Positions 17,834 to 26,234 of a stretch of DNA of 64,000 nt are shown one piece after another. Under the pieces are notes generated by a model, which was given only the letters and a program-made list of their open reading frames with translations, was not told the DNA's origin and searched no databases. The stretch is from Arthrobacter sp. 24S4-2 (GTDB lineage: Bacteria; Actinomycetota; Actinomycetes; Actinomycetales; Micrococcaceae), in the NCBI RefSeq assembly GCF_005280255.1, contig NZ_CP040018.1, positions 3,782,001 through 3,846,000 on the forward strand. Direction: 5' to 3'. The position numbers were made by a program, and so were the translations under genes. Position 1 is the stretch's first letter; each line of letters starts with the position of its first letter.

Positions 17834-18495
17834 TCAGGGCGGCGTAATCCTGGCGCAGCACTGGCCGGGGGCACTGTTGCCCGCTATCCGGTCTTCCCCA
17901 ACGCCGCAGCCCGAGGCCGCACCTTTGAGGAAAGCCCCGTTCATGGCGCAGACCACGGATGTATGGCCGTCAGCCAGCCGGTGGAACGGACAGTTCCGCA
18001 ACGTGTAGCCGCCAGCGCCGTCAGGTTCGGGCATGTATCCCTCTGCCGAAAGGAATTCGTCCAGGCTTTCGGCCCCTCCGCCATGGCCAGTCCTTTGGCA
18101 TAGGACGTGGCCAGCAGGGCATTCTGGACCGGTTGGCCTTCGGCGGCGGACTGCTCGATCGCTGTGGCCATCAGTTCGCCGGCGAGATCGTAATTGCGGT
18201 CGGGCACGGAGGCGCCAACTTCCGGCTGCGCTGTCCGGTACATCTTGGCCGGCCGTCCTGATCCGGGTCCGCCCCTGCCCCTGAGCTTGCGGAACTCCAC
18301 GGTGAGCAGGCCGTCCTGGACCATCTTGTCCAGCTGGAAGGAGGCAGTGCTTCGCGGGATGCCAAGCGCACCGGCGGCGTCGTCGCGCCCTACCGGCTGT
18401 GGCGAGGACGCGATGTAGCCAAAGAGGCTGCGGCGATTTTCGTCGCCAAGGGAAGCGACGGCGGCGATACGCCGGGCCCACGGAAGTCTGCGCAT
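17834..18495 (-). pseudogene. COG2345 (SufR-like) helix-turn-helix regulator, frameshifted
   Basis: The N-terminal half holds a winged helix-turn-helix (LGIPRSTASFQLDKMVQDGLL) and the wing GRGGPGSGRPAKMYR, the signature of COG2345 regulators. The C-terminal half, in a different frame, has NCPFHRLADGHTSVVC and a terminal CGVGEDR...GQCCARI. These cysteines resemble the Fe-S or metal ligands of SufR-type repressors. The frame changes between AMAEG and AESLDEF at a run of four G on the minus strand (18073-18076); one extra G restores about 220 residues. The ATG at 18495 has AAGG six bases upstream. It is divergent from the DoxX gene, whose promoter carries a dyad over the -10; the regulator most likely binds there. 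Confidence 0.82.
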
Positions 18496-18525
18496 GGAAC
18501 ACCTTAACTCTAAAAACAAGATCTA

Positions 18526-18574
18526 TTGCTTAATTCCGCAATGGTTTCTAAAATTATGATACCTACTTTTAGAA
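18526..18574 (+). promoter_or_regulatory. DoxX-gene promoter with 29-bp dyad operator
   Basis: The -35 TTGCTT (18526-18531), a 17-base spacer and the -10 TAAAAT (18549-18554) form a good sigma-A promoter. A perfect 8-base dyad, TTCTAAAA (18546-18553) and TTTTAGAA (18567-18574), starts three bases before the -10 and reaches the ribosome site. A further TCTAAAA half-site at 18509-18515 lies towards the divergent regulator gene. A repressor bound here would block both genes. Confidence 0.65.
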
Positions 18575-18584
18575 GGAGTGCATC

Positions 18585-18998
18585 ATGAAATCGTCATCGG
18601 TGTTGAGTTCCCCCGGCCGGACAGTACCTTCGGACCCGGGCAGGCAGGCGTTCCTCCTGCTGCGCACAGTGTTTACGGTTGCGCCGATCGTTTTCGGCCT
18701 CGACAAGTTCACCAACCTGCTCGCGGACTGGACCATCTACTTGGCTCCGGCGGCAACGGCGGTTGTTCCGCTTCCGGCCCAGACCATCATGTACATTGTC
18801 GGCATCGTGGAGATCATCGCCGGAATCGCCGTGGCCGTCCGGCCGCGATTCGGGTCACTGCTGGTGGCCGTGTGGCTGCTCGGGATCATCATCAACCTGA
18901 TAGTGCTGGGCAGCTTCTTCGACATCGCGCTTCGCGACTTTGGCCTGCTCGTCGGAGCGCTCGCGCTTAACCGGCTATCGCCGCGGCATTCACGCTAG
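18585..18998 (+). CDS. DoxX-like small membrane protein
   Basis: This 137-residue integral membrane protein has four hydrophobic helices (about residues 24-44, 62-80, 85-105 and 108-126), the usual DoxX layout. AGAAGGAG stands six bases before the ATG and partly overlaps the operator dyad. DoxX proteins occur with thiosulfate oxidation in archaea and in the mycobacterial membrane oxidoreductase complex with SodA and SseA. Here the divergent neighbour is a SufR-like regulator with cysteines, which fits a redox or sulfur-stress role. No catalytic residues are known for the family. Confidence 0.82.
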   Translation: MKSSSVLSSPGRTVPSDPGRQAFLLLRTVFTVAPIVFGLDKFTNLLADWTIYLAPAATAVVPLPAQTIMYIVGIVEIIAGIAVAVRPRFGSLLVAVWLLGIIINLIVLGSFFDIALRDFGLLVGALALNRLSPRHSR

Positions 18999-19013
18999 TC
19001 ACACTGCGGACGG

Positions 19014-19736
19014 TCAGGGCGCCGGCGGAACCACCACGAGGTGCCGCGCCACATCGGCCCTGGCCGTTGCGAGCGCGGCGGGATCCGAACACGAGACGGA
19101 AATGTAAACAGATGATCCTGCCTTGCTGAAGAGCCGCGCCAGCACCGCCGTCGACCTGGCTCCCGCAGCAGCTGCTCCCTGGTAAACCAGCACCTCCGCG
19201 CTGGGCGCGGGCTTGTCCGGTTCGCCGCCCCAGCGCAAGGAGTCGGTTTTCAGGTAGGCGGGCAGGATGGTCGGATCCAGATATTTGAAGAGCTCCACGG
19301 TGGACGCTTTGTCATCCCCCGCAACGGCAAGCGCCGCCTGGTTGGCCCGGACCCTGGCCGAAACCACGCATCCGTCGGACTTGATGTAGCGGTTCTCCCC
19401 CGCCACGTTCGCCTTGACCGGCTTCCAGCCCGGCGCCTCGCGGAGCCCGTCGGAGAGGCCAACGGCAACCCCCGCGGCCAGCGCGTCGCCGGCTGTGAAG
19501 GGAAGGTCTTTGGCCGCCACCGCCGCTGCGTCGTGGCCCGGGGTGATCGTGGGTGTTGCCACGGCGGAAGTGGTCTGAACATCCTGCTGGGCCGCAGGAT
19601 CAGGTATGCCAACGCTGCAGCCGGCGACACCGGCCAGCACCGCGGCCGAAGTAATCGTAACCAACGAAAGGGGCCAGGTCCGCCCGCGTCCGGGCCGCGC
19701 CTGACTAAACTCCGGTCCCCTGCCATTCGTTCCCAC
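19014..19736 (-). CDS. Putative lipoprotein of unknown function
   Basis: A 240-residue protein with a GTG start. An Arg-rich n-region, a hydrophobic core (LSLVTITSAAVLAGVA) and a lipobox ending at Cys40 (AGVAGC) indicate export and lipid anchoring. The mature part is Ala-rich with no family I recognise. It has two further cysteines, one in the SDGCVVSARVRANQ region and one in the VYISVSCSDPAAL strand, which may form a disulfide. It stands alone between the DoxX gene (convergent) and a lipid-kinase gene on the same strand, 66 bases away. Confidence 0.65.
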   Translation of the reverse strand: MGTNGRGPEFSQARPGRGRTWPLSLVTITSAAVLAGVAGCSVGIPDPAAQQDVQTTSAVATPTITPGHDAAAVAAKDLPFTAGDALAAGVAVGLSDGLREAPGWKPVKANVAGENRYIKSDGCVVSARVRANQAALAVAGDDKASTVELFKYLDPTILPAYLKTDSLRWGGEPDKPAPSAEVLVYQGAAAAGARSTAVLARLFSKAGSSVYISVSCSDPAALATARADVARHLVVVPPAP

Positions 19737-19802
19737 ATTGCCCCCAGGCCCAGTCCGCCGGCGCCGCTGTCCGGCCGGTCCTCCGCAAGAGTCTAGACTG
19801 CC

Positions 19803-20705
19803 TCACGCCAGTATCCGCACTGCGCCGGGCACCACTTCCACCGTCAGCGGCAGGGGACCTATCCGTTCGCCGTCGGCGTACGCAACCACGTTGTCCGCAC
19901 TGATCTCCACCCGGCGCACCTGCCGGAGGTGTACGGCCCGGTGGCCCGTGTGGCGGCCGGAAAACACTTTGGGGAAAACGGCCAGGAAGCGGGTCCGGGA
20001 CAACGGTTTGACGATGAACAGATCCAGGAAGCCGTCGTCCAGCAGGGCATCAGGGGTGATCTTCATGCCGCCGCCGATTGATTGCCCGTTCGCCACCGAG
20101 ATGAGCATGGCCCCCTGCTGCCAGGTTTCGCCGTCGGCCGTTACCGTGTAGTCGATGGCCCGGAAGGCAGCCAGCTCCCGGAGCATGGCAAGGTTGTACC
20201 GGCCCTTGCCGCGGGGCCGGCGCCAGGAGTTGGCCCGCTCATTCACGGCTGCGTCAAACCCCGCGGAAACCACCCCGGCAAACCACCGCGTTTCGCCGTT
20301 GCCCGTCACGCGCCCCGCATCAATCAGCCGCCCGCCGGTCTTCAGGGCTTCCCAAATCCGTGCGCACGCGGCGGGGGCATCATCGAGCGGAAGGCCCAGT
20401 GCACGTGCCATGTCGTTGCCCGTTCCGCTGGGGACGATCCCCAGCGGAACCCCGCCGTACGGAGTGCCGGCCCTGGCCAGGGCGTTGATGCCGAGGTGGA
20501 CCATGCCGTCCCCACCCACCACAACCAGAGCATCACACCCTCCGGCGAGGGCCTCGTCCACGGCGGTGGCCAGCCGGTCATAGCTGCCCTTCCTCAAGAC
20601 ACGAACCCTCGCCCCGGCGGCACGGAAGAACGCCACCACGGCCTCGCCGGTGTGCTGTTTGCCTCCGAAGGATGCCCGGGGGTTGATGGCAACCGCGATG
20701 ATCAT
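19803..20705 (-). CDS. Diacylglycerol kinase-family (YegS/DgkB-like) lipid kinase
   Basis: This 300-residue cytoplasmic or membrane-associated kinase belongs to the DAGK catalytic family (ATP-cone fold shared with NAD kinases). The nucleotide loop VVGGDGMVHLGINAL is near residues 62-76 and the second conserved motif PSGTGNDMARALGL near 92-105. A C-terminal beta domain carries MLISVANGQSIGGGMKI and the acidic end motif (YADGERIGPLP). It phosphorylates diacylglycerol or a related lipid alcohol; substrate specificity cannot be read from sequence. The start MIIAVAINP is standard for the family. Confidence 0.92.
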   Translation of the reverse strand: MIIAVAINPRASFGGKQHTGEAVVAFFRAAGARVRVLRKGSYDRLATAVDEALAGGCDALVVVGGDGMVHLGINALARAGTPYGGVPLGIVPSGTGNDMARALGLPLDDAPAACARIWEALKTGGRLIDAGRVTGNGETRWFAGVVSAGFDAAVNERANSWRRPRGKGRYNLAMLRELAAFRAIDYTVTADGETWQQGAMLISVANGQSIGGGMKITPDALLDDGFLDLFIVKPLSRTRFLAVFPKVFSGRHTGHRAVHLRQVRRVEISADNVVAYADGERIGPLPLTVEVVPGAVRILA

Positions 20706-20829
20706 GCGCTGAATTATGCCAGCCGCGGGGAACCAAGGCCGCAGGCACGGACGTTGAGCCTGTAGACGGTTAAACTGGGCGGACCGGACTGCCTGAGTGG
20801 ACTGGAATCAACAAGAAAAGGATCAGTGC

Positions 20830-21775
20830 TTGACCCAGGGCAGCAGCTCCCATTACCAGGTCCTCCGCCTCCCCATGACGGCGACGGACAAAGAAATCAA
20901 GGTGGCCTACCGCAAGGCGGCACGGCGGGCGCATCCGGACCACGGCGGTGACGCTGCCGTCTTCCGGCAGGTGACACTGGCCTATGAGACGCTGATCGAT
21001 CCGAAGCGGCGTGCCGCCTACGACCGTTCCTACGCCCACGGTTCCCAGGGGGCGGCAACGCCGGACGGCGCGCATTTCGACGCACCTGCAGCCGGAAGCC
21101 GGGCTTCGGCAACCGTGCACCGGCCCAATACGCCGCGGAATACTGCCGGTGATCTGCCGGTATACGTCCCCCGTTCGGGCAGCCTGAGTCGGGCGAGGTT
21201 CCGCTGATCCCCAGGAGTTGGCCAGCCGGCAGGTCCACGGGTTGCCGCGGAAGCGCGGGATCTTCGGGGCGGAGGCCCGGATCCAGCGGGAGATGCGGAC
21301 GGTCCAGCTGATCAGCCGGCAGATCCTCCCGGCCATCCCTGCCGCCCGGCTGATCAACGGCCTGCAGTCACCGGCCGATAACAGCCACATCGACCACGCC
21401 CTGCTGTCCGGCTACCGGCTGGCGCTGATCGGGTCCATGCTGCTGCCCAAGGGCGCGTACGCCTGGAACGGAAACACCCTGACGCATGGTGGCAGGGCCA
21501 TCTCGCCGCCCCAGCTGGCGCATATCGTCCGCCGCATGCAGGACATCTTCCCCGAACTCAACGTGACGGGATGGACAGTCATCCACAGCCCGGACGGCAA
21601 TCTCCATGAACCTGTGATCGACCAGCACCGGCGCTCCCCCGCCGGCCTCGAAACCGTGCAGGTGGTCAACGGCGCCGGGTTGGTCCGCGGCCTCAAGGAG
21701 TTCCTGACTTCGGGGCCCGCCCCCAATACTGTCAACGTCCCGGCCCTGGCCAGGCTGCTCCGGGGAATGCACTAG
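20830..21775 (+). pseudogene. DnaJ-domain protein, frameshifted twice
   Basis: The N-terminal J domain is intact: YQVLRLPMTATDKEIKVAYRKAARR, the HPD motif (RRAHPDHGG) and the end helix TLIDPKRRAAYDR. The remaining 200 residues include RKRGIFGAEARIQREMR and a nuclease- or NERD-like region of unknown function (WTVIHSPDGN). The frame breaks twice within 45 bases, at a C5 run (21168-21172) and a C4 run (21209-21212). Adding one C to each gives a continuous protein of about 315 residues through PESGEVPLIP and QELASRQ. A TTG at 20830 is preferred as start because AAGGA lies seven bases upstream; a GTG at 20797 lacks one. Both breaks are homopolymer losses, so error is likely. Confidence 0.78.
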
Positions 21776-21822
21776 CCGTCAACCTGGCTCGGGAGGGACC
21801 TGGCGGTGGCTAGGATGGAACG

Positions 21823-22290
21823 GTGTTCCGCATCCTCTTCCTCACCCCCGAAATCCCCGGCAATACCGGAAACGCCATCCGCCTCGCTGCCATCACGGGC
21901 GCCGAGCTGCACCTGGTGGAGCCTCTCGGCTTTGACTTCTCCGACGCCAAGCTCCGACGGGCAGGGCTGGACTACCACGACCTCGCGGTGGTGACGGTGC
22001 ACAAGAGCATCGGGGCCGCGTGGGAGGCTTTGCGGCCGCAACGCGTCTATGCGTTCACGTCCGACGGCGAAACCTCCTACACGGACATCGGTTACCTTCC
22101 CGGCGACGTCCTCATGTTCGGCCGGGAGTCGGTGGGGCTTTCCGAGGAACTCAAGCATGATCCGCACGTGACCACCCGCGTCCGCCTGCCGATGCTTCCT
22201 TCCCTGCGGTCCCTGAACCTTGCCAACGCGGCCTCCATCGCGGTCTTCGAGGCGTGGCGCCAGAACGGCTTTGCCGGCGCCACGCTGTAG
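21823..22290 (+). CDS. trmL: tRNA (cytidine(34)-2'-O)-methyltransferase TrmL
   Basis: A 155-residue SPOUT-fold methyltransferase that 2'-O-methylates the wobble base of tRNA-Leu. It has the TrmL N-terminus (TPEIPGNTGNAIRLAA), the cofactor-knot loop FGRESVGLSEEL near residue 100 and the end segment SLNLANAASIAVFEAWR. Length and all three SPOUT motifs match the family. It starts with GTG in the context GGAACG. It stands alone, 48 bases after the DnaJ-domain gene. Confidence 0.95.
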   Translation: MFRILFLTPEIPGNTGNAIRLAAITGAELHLVEPLGFDFSDAKLRRAGLDYHDLAVVTVHKSIGAAWEALRPQRVYAFTSDGETSYTDIGYLPGDVLMFGRESVGLSEELKHDPHVTTRVRLPMLPSLRSLNLANAASIAVFEAWRQNGFAGATL

Positions 22291-22358
22291 CGGCCGCCCC
22301 GCCCGTGCGAACCTTCCGGGTGCTCCTCCAGCGTGCTGGAATGAGCGGAAGCCTCCTC

Positions 22359-22385
22359 CCATCCATCCATGGGCGGACTCCGAAT
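22359..22385 (+). promoter_or_regulatory. SigK-type promoter upstream of sigK
   Basis: CCATCC (22359-22364) and CCGAAT (22380-22385) are the -35 and -10 elements reported for mycobacterial SigK promoters. The spacer here is 15 bases, one or two shorter than usual. It lies about 160 bases before the sigK ATG on the same strand, as expected for autoregulation. Confidence 0.5.
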
Positions 22386-22548
22386 CACCTGTAAAGGCCG
22401 ACCACGGCCCCTTCAGGATCGCGAGGAGCGGCAGGTGACTACATTGCAGGTCCGCAGGTCCCCCGCGAGGGACCTTCCCGCCGACAGCGCTCCTCCGAGT
22501 GGTCCCGATGCCGGAAGTTCTTCCCCCACCGACTTATGCTTGACAGTG

Positions 22549-23154
22549 ATGGATACACCCAACGCCCCGAACCCCGAGGCCACCGCTCCCGCGGGCACCT
22601 CCGCCGACGTGAACCGCCGGCTCGGTGACCTGCTGGCTCAAATCGCCAACGGGGACCAGAGCGCCTTCGCCGAGTTTTACCAACTGACCTCCCGGCGCGT
22701 CTTCGGCATGGCCCGACGCGTGCTGATCGACCCGGAACTCAGTGAGGACACCACGCAGGAAGTATTCCTTCAGGTATGGCAGAACGCCGGAAAGTTCAAC
22801 CCCGACGCCGGCAGCCCGCTGGCCTGGCTGATGACAATTTCGCATCGGCGCGCTGTGGACAAGGTCAGATCTTCCCAGTCCTCTACGGACAGGGAAGCCA
22901 AATACGGTGCCAGCAGCCAGGACATCGACCATGACTCCGTATCGGATGAGGTCGGCAGCCGGCTGGAAGCCGAGGCCGTCGTCAGATGTCTGGATACCCT
23001 CACAGAGACGCAGCAGCAATCCGTCCGCCTGGCCTACTACGGCGGCCTGACCTACCGCGAGGTCGCGGAGAAACTCAACGCCGCAGTGCCCACCATCAAG
23101 TCCCGCATCCGCGATGGACTGATCCGCTTGAAGACCTGTCTGGGGGTGAGTTGA
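22549..23154 (+). CDS. sigK: ECF RNA polymerase sigma factor SigK
   Basis: A 201-residue ECF sigma factor. Region 2 holds AFAEFYQLTSRRVFGMARR and the -10-recognition helix DTTQEVFLQVWQNAGKF. Region 4 holds LTETQQQSVRLAYYGGLTYREVAEKL, then PTIKSRIRDGLIRLK, the DNA-binding helix. The overlap with the next gene (stop, one base, then ATG), the presence of an RskA-type anti-sigma factor, and a SigK-like promoter upstream support the SigK subgroup. The ATG at 22549 is chosen; the frame is open further upstream, but that region contains the promoter. In mycobacteria SigK controls secreted antigens; the targets here are unknown. Confidence 0.9.
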   Translation: MDTPNAPNPEATAPAGTSADVNRRLGDLLAQIANGDQSAFAEFYQLTSRRVFGMARRVLIDPELSEDTTQEVFLQVWQNAGKFNPDAGSPLAWLMTISHRRAVDKVRSSQSSTDREAKYGASSQDIDHDSVSDEVGSRLEAEAVVRCLDTLTETQQQSVRLAYYGGLTYREVAEKLNAAVPTIKSRIRDGLIRLKTCLGVS

Positions 23155-23155
23155 G

Positions 23156-24028
23156 ATGACCGACATGAACCAACCGAACAGCAGCCGGCCGTCCGGGATG
23201 TTTGCCCACGACATCGCCACGGACCTAGCCTCCGGGCGGGCCGTGGACCTGGCCGAGGTGTATGCCCTGGATGCCGTGAGCGCATCAGAGCGGGCCGCCA
23301 TCGAGGAATACATCTCGGCCGCTCCCAAGCCTGAGCGTGACGTGTTCGATGAGCGCGTCCGCCAGGCACGTGAAACGCTGGCTGTCAGCTTCACCGTGGA
23401 AGAGGAACCGCCTCCAGGGCTGTTCGACCGCATCGTAGCGCAGCTTCCCGCGCAGCACCCACCTCAGTCGGAAACAGCCCCGGTTCCCGGCCCCGCAATG
23501 CATGAGCAGGCGCCCGAACCTGCCGGTGCTCCGGACACCGATGAGCTCGGTGCCGCTCGGCAGCGCCGCGAAGAACGACGCCGGGCTCCCGGCCTCCGCA
23601 ACTGGCTGGTGGGTGTTGCCGCCGCTGCGGTCATCGCCCTTGGCGGTGTGGGAGTCGGCGCCTATGTGGCCAACCAGAACGATCCGTTCAACCAGGTGCT
23701 CCAGGCACAGGACGTCCGACAGGCGACTGTCGACGTCAGCGGCGGAGGTACGGCCACGGTCTCCATCTCCCCGTCCAGGGACGCCGTTGTGGTCAGGATG
23801 AACGGCGTTCCCGCTCCCCCGGCCGGCAAGGTATACCAGATGTGGCTTATCCCCAAGGACGGCTCGGCCCCGGTTTCGCAAGGGCTCATGGACGCCGAAG
23901 CGCTGTCCAAACCGGCTGTGGTGAAGGGGATCGCTTCTGCGTCAGCCCTGGGCATCACGGTTGAGCCCGCGGGCGGCTCGGCTTCACCTACGCTACCCAC
24001 TGTCGCCGCTGCCCCGCTCGGAGCGTAG
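23156..24028 (+). CDS. rskA: Anti-sigma-K factor RskA
   Basis: This 290-residue single-pass membrane protein holds SigK inactive until released by regulated proteolysis. The cytoplasmic part (about 1-140) includes the anti-sigma helix region DLAEVYALDAVSASERAAIEEY. One membrane helix is at about residues 146-170 (LVGVAAAAVIALGGVGVGAYVA). The extracytoplasmic RskA domain has ATVSISPSRDAVVVRMNG and MWLIPKDGSAPVSQGLMDA. It starts one base after the sigK stop (TGAGATG), so it is coupled to sigK. Release normally needs a site-1 protease and Rip-type site-2 protease, not encoded here. Confidence 0.93.
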   Translation: MTDMNQPNSSRPSGMFAHDIATDLASGRAVDLAEVYALDAVSASERAAIEEYISAAPKPERDVFDERVRQARETLAVSFTVEEEPPPGLFDRIVAQLPAQHPPQSETAPVPGPAMHEQAPEPAGAPDTDELGAARQRREERRRAPGLRNWLVGVAAAAVIALGGVGVGAYVANQNDPFNQVLQAQDVRQATVDVSGGGTATVSISPSRDAVVVRMNGVPAPPAGKVYQMWLIPKDGSAPVSQGLMDAEALSKPAVVKGIASASALGITVEPAGGSASPTLPTVAAAPLGA

Positions 24029-24184
24029 CAAGCAAGCAAGCCAGCCAACAGCTGGAATCGCCGTCGACCGTCCGCCTTCTGCGACAAAGGCCGCGCAGGC
24101 CCTGCCCCCTACTTGTTCGAAGGGATCAAGGCCTACGCGGCCGCACGGCTTACATGAGCCGCAGTCGCCGGAAGTGGGCGCCGG

Positions 24185-25597
24185 CTAAATTATCAGCGAC
24201 AGCAGCATCACAAAGCCGAAGCCGACCACGGAGATCAGCGTCTCCATGACGGACCATGTCTTGAACGTCTGGCCCACCGTGAGTCCGAAGAGCTCCTTGA
24301 CCAGCCAGAAGCCGGCGTCGTTGACGTGGGAGAGGAAGAGTGAACCCGCACCGATGGCCAGCGCCAGCAGGGCCGCGTGCGTCGGGGTCAGTGAACTGGC
24401 CAGCGGAGCCACGATGCCTGCCGCCGTAACCGTCGCCACGGTGGCGGAGCCGGTGGCCAGCCGGAGGGCAACAGCCACGATGAAGCCCAGCACCAGGACG
24501 GACATGTTCGTCCCCTCGGCCCACTTCTTGACGGCATCGCCCACGCCTGCCCCGATCAGGGTCTGCTTGAAGCCGCCGCCGGCACCCACGATCAGGAGGA
24601 TTGCGGCGATGGGGCCAAGGCTGGCGCCGACCTTGGACGTGATGCGGCTGCCGGTGAACCCCACGGCGTAACCGAAGGTGACGATCGCCAGCAGCACGGC
24701 GAGAGTCATGGCCACCAGGGGCTGGCCTACAAAGTCAAAGAAAATTCGGACCGGCGGCGCGGTCTTAGGGTCCGGCCAGACGATGTCCACCACGGCCTTG
24801 AGCAGCATCAGGACTACCGGGAAGATGATGGTCAGCAGGGTCACCAGGAAGGTGGGCTGGCGCTTGACGCCTGCCATGTCAGCACCGTGCTGGGTGTCGA
24901 TGCCGCCGGCGACGGCAGGCGCACCCACCGGAACCCATTTGGCGGCAAGGCGTGAGAACAGCGGTCCGCAGATGATGACCGTGGGAATCGCAACGAGGAT
25001 GCCGAGCGCCAGGGTGGTGCCAAGCTCAGCCTTGACCGCACTGATGGCGATCAGGGGTCCGGGGTGCGGCGGTACCAGTCCGTGGAGCACCGAGAGACCG
25101 GCCAGGGCCGGAATGGCGATGCGCATGAGCGGCATTTTGGAACGCTGGGTGACCAGGACGATCACCGGCAGGAGCAGGACCAGCCCGATTTCGAAGAACA
25201 TGGGCAGGCCGATGATCACCGCCACCAGTGTGATGGACCACACCACCTTGTTGCCGCTGGCCTTGTCCAGCAGGGTGTCCACCACACGGTTGGCTCCGCC
25301 GGAGTCGGCGAGGAGCTTGCCGAGCATCGCACCGAGGGCGATCAGCAGGCCGACTTCCTTCAGGACGCCGCCTACGCCGTCCTCGAAGTTGGTGATGACC
25401 TTGGCCAGCTCGACGCCGGATGCCAGTCCGACGAACGCCGAGCCGAGCACCAGCGCCAGGAAGGGATGAAGCTTGAGTTTGGCGATCAGCACCACGATGA
25501 GTGCGATGCCGATTGCCGCAACCACCAGCAGCTGCGTGTCGTGGCCGGTCCAGCCCTCGACGGCAGCAGGTAGCTGCGTTGCTATCTGAAAATTCAA
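24185..25597 (-). CDS. gntP: Gluconate:H+ symporter, GntP family
   Basis: A 470-residue membrane transporter of the GntP family with about twelve hydrophobic segments. Conserved phrases seen: LVLGSAFVGLASGV, FEDGVGGVLKEVGLLIALGAMLGKLL, PPHPGPLIAI (the substrate-pathway motif) and the C-terminal SHVNDAGFWLVKE. It sits directly after a gluconokinase gene on the same strand (31-base gap), so uptake and phosphorylation of gluconate are coupled. The true product could be another sugar acid symporter of the same family. Confidence 0.93.
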   Translation of the reverse strand: MNFQIATQLPAAVEGWTGHDTQLLVVAAIGIALIVVLIAKLKLHPFLALVLGSAFVGLASGVELAKVITNFEDGVGGVLKEVGLLIALGAMLGKLLADSGGANRVVDTLLDKASGNKVVWSITLVAVIIGLPMFFEIGLVLLLPVIVLVTQRSKMPLMRIAIPALAGLSVLHGLVPPHPGPLIAISAVKAELGTTLALGILVAIPTVIICGPLFSRLAAKWVPVGAPAVAGGIDTQHGADMAGVKRQPTFLVTLLTIIFPVVLMLLKAVVDIVWPDPKTAPPVRIFFDFVGQPLVAMTLAVLLAIVTFGYAVGFTGSRITSKVGASLGPIAAILLIVGAGGGFKQTLIGAGVGDAVKKWAEGTNMSVLVLGFIVAVALRLATGSATVATVTAAGIVAPLASSLTPTHAALLALAIGAGSLFLSHVNDAGFWLVKELFGLTVGQTFKTWSVMETLISVVGFGFVMLLSLII

Positions 25598-25627
25598 AAT
25601 GGGGTTCCTAAATGCTTGATGCCGGAG

Positions 25628-26161
25628 TTACGCGGTCGCGGCGTCTGCCGCTTCCAGGTGGAGCCGGTCGATGATTTCCTGTGCTTCTTCTGCAGGCGAG
25701 GCCGAAACGCACAGGGAAATGTGGTTTTCGTCCTCCGTCGGCTCTTCCAGCGCGTCGAACTGTGACTGGAGCAGGGCGGGCGGCATGAAGTGCCCGTGCC
25801 GGGACGCCAGCCGGTCGGAGATCTTGTCCTTGCTTCCCTGCAGGAAGACGAACACGACTCCTTCGCCGCGAAGAATGTCCCGGTAGCGCTTTTTCAACGC
25901 AGAACAGGTCACCACGGCGGGGGTGCCGGCCGCTGTATGCTCCCGGATCCACTCTGCAATGATTTCCAGCCACGGCCACCTGTCCTCGTCGGTCAGTGGC
26001 TCACCGGCCTGCATTTTGGCAACGTTGGACGCCGGGTGAAGGTCGTCGCCTTCAGCGAGGTCCCAGCCGAGCCTGCCGGCCAGGAGGCCGGCCACAGTTG
26101 ATTTGCCGGATCCTGAGACGCCCATGATCACCAGTACCGGTTGTTGCGCAGTCTTCGCCAT
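25628..26161 (-). CDS. gntK: Gluconokinase
   Basis: A 177-residue kinase of the GntK type that converts gluconate to 6-phosphogluconate for the pentose-phosphate or Entner-Doudoroff pathway. The Walker A motif GVSGSGKST is at residues 14-22, then EGDDLHPASNVAKM, the gluconate loop, GEPLTDEDRWPWL, the lid CSALKKRYRDILR, and GHFMPPALLQSQFDALEEP. The ATG at 26161 has AGGAAGG nine bases upstream. The 70 bases before it are A/T-rich, probably the operon promoter and an operator for a GntR-type repressor, but no clear dyad was found. Confidence 0.95.
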   Translation of the reverse strand: MAKTAQQPVLVIMGVSGSGKSTVAGLLAGRLGWDLAEGDDLHPASNVAKMQAGEPLTDEDRWPWLEIIAEWIREHTAAGTPAVVTCSALKKRYRDILRGEGVVFVFLQGSKDKISDRLASRHGHFMPPALLQSQFDALEEPTEDENHISLCVSASPAEEAQEIIDRLHLEAADAATA

Positions 26162-26234
26162 CAAAGTCTGCCTTCCTGAATAAATATGATTTAAACAGAG
26201 GCCAGCATATGACACGCGTTACATTGGGGCAACC

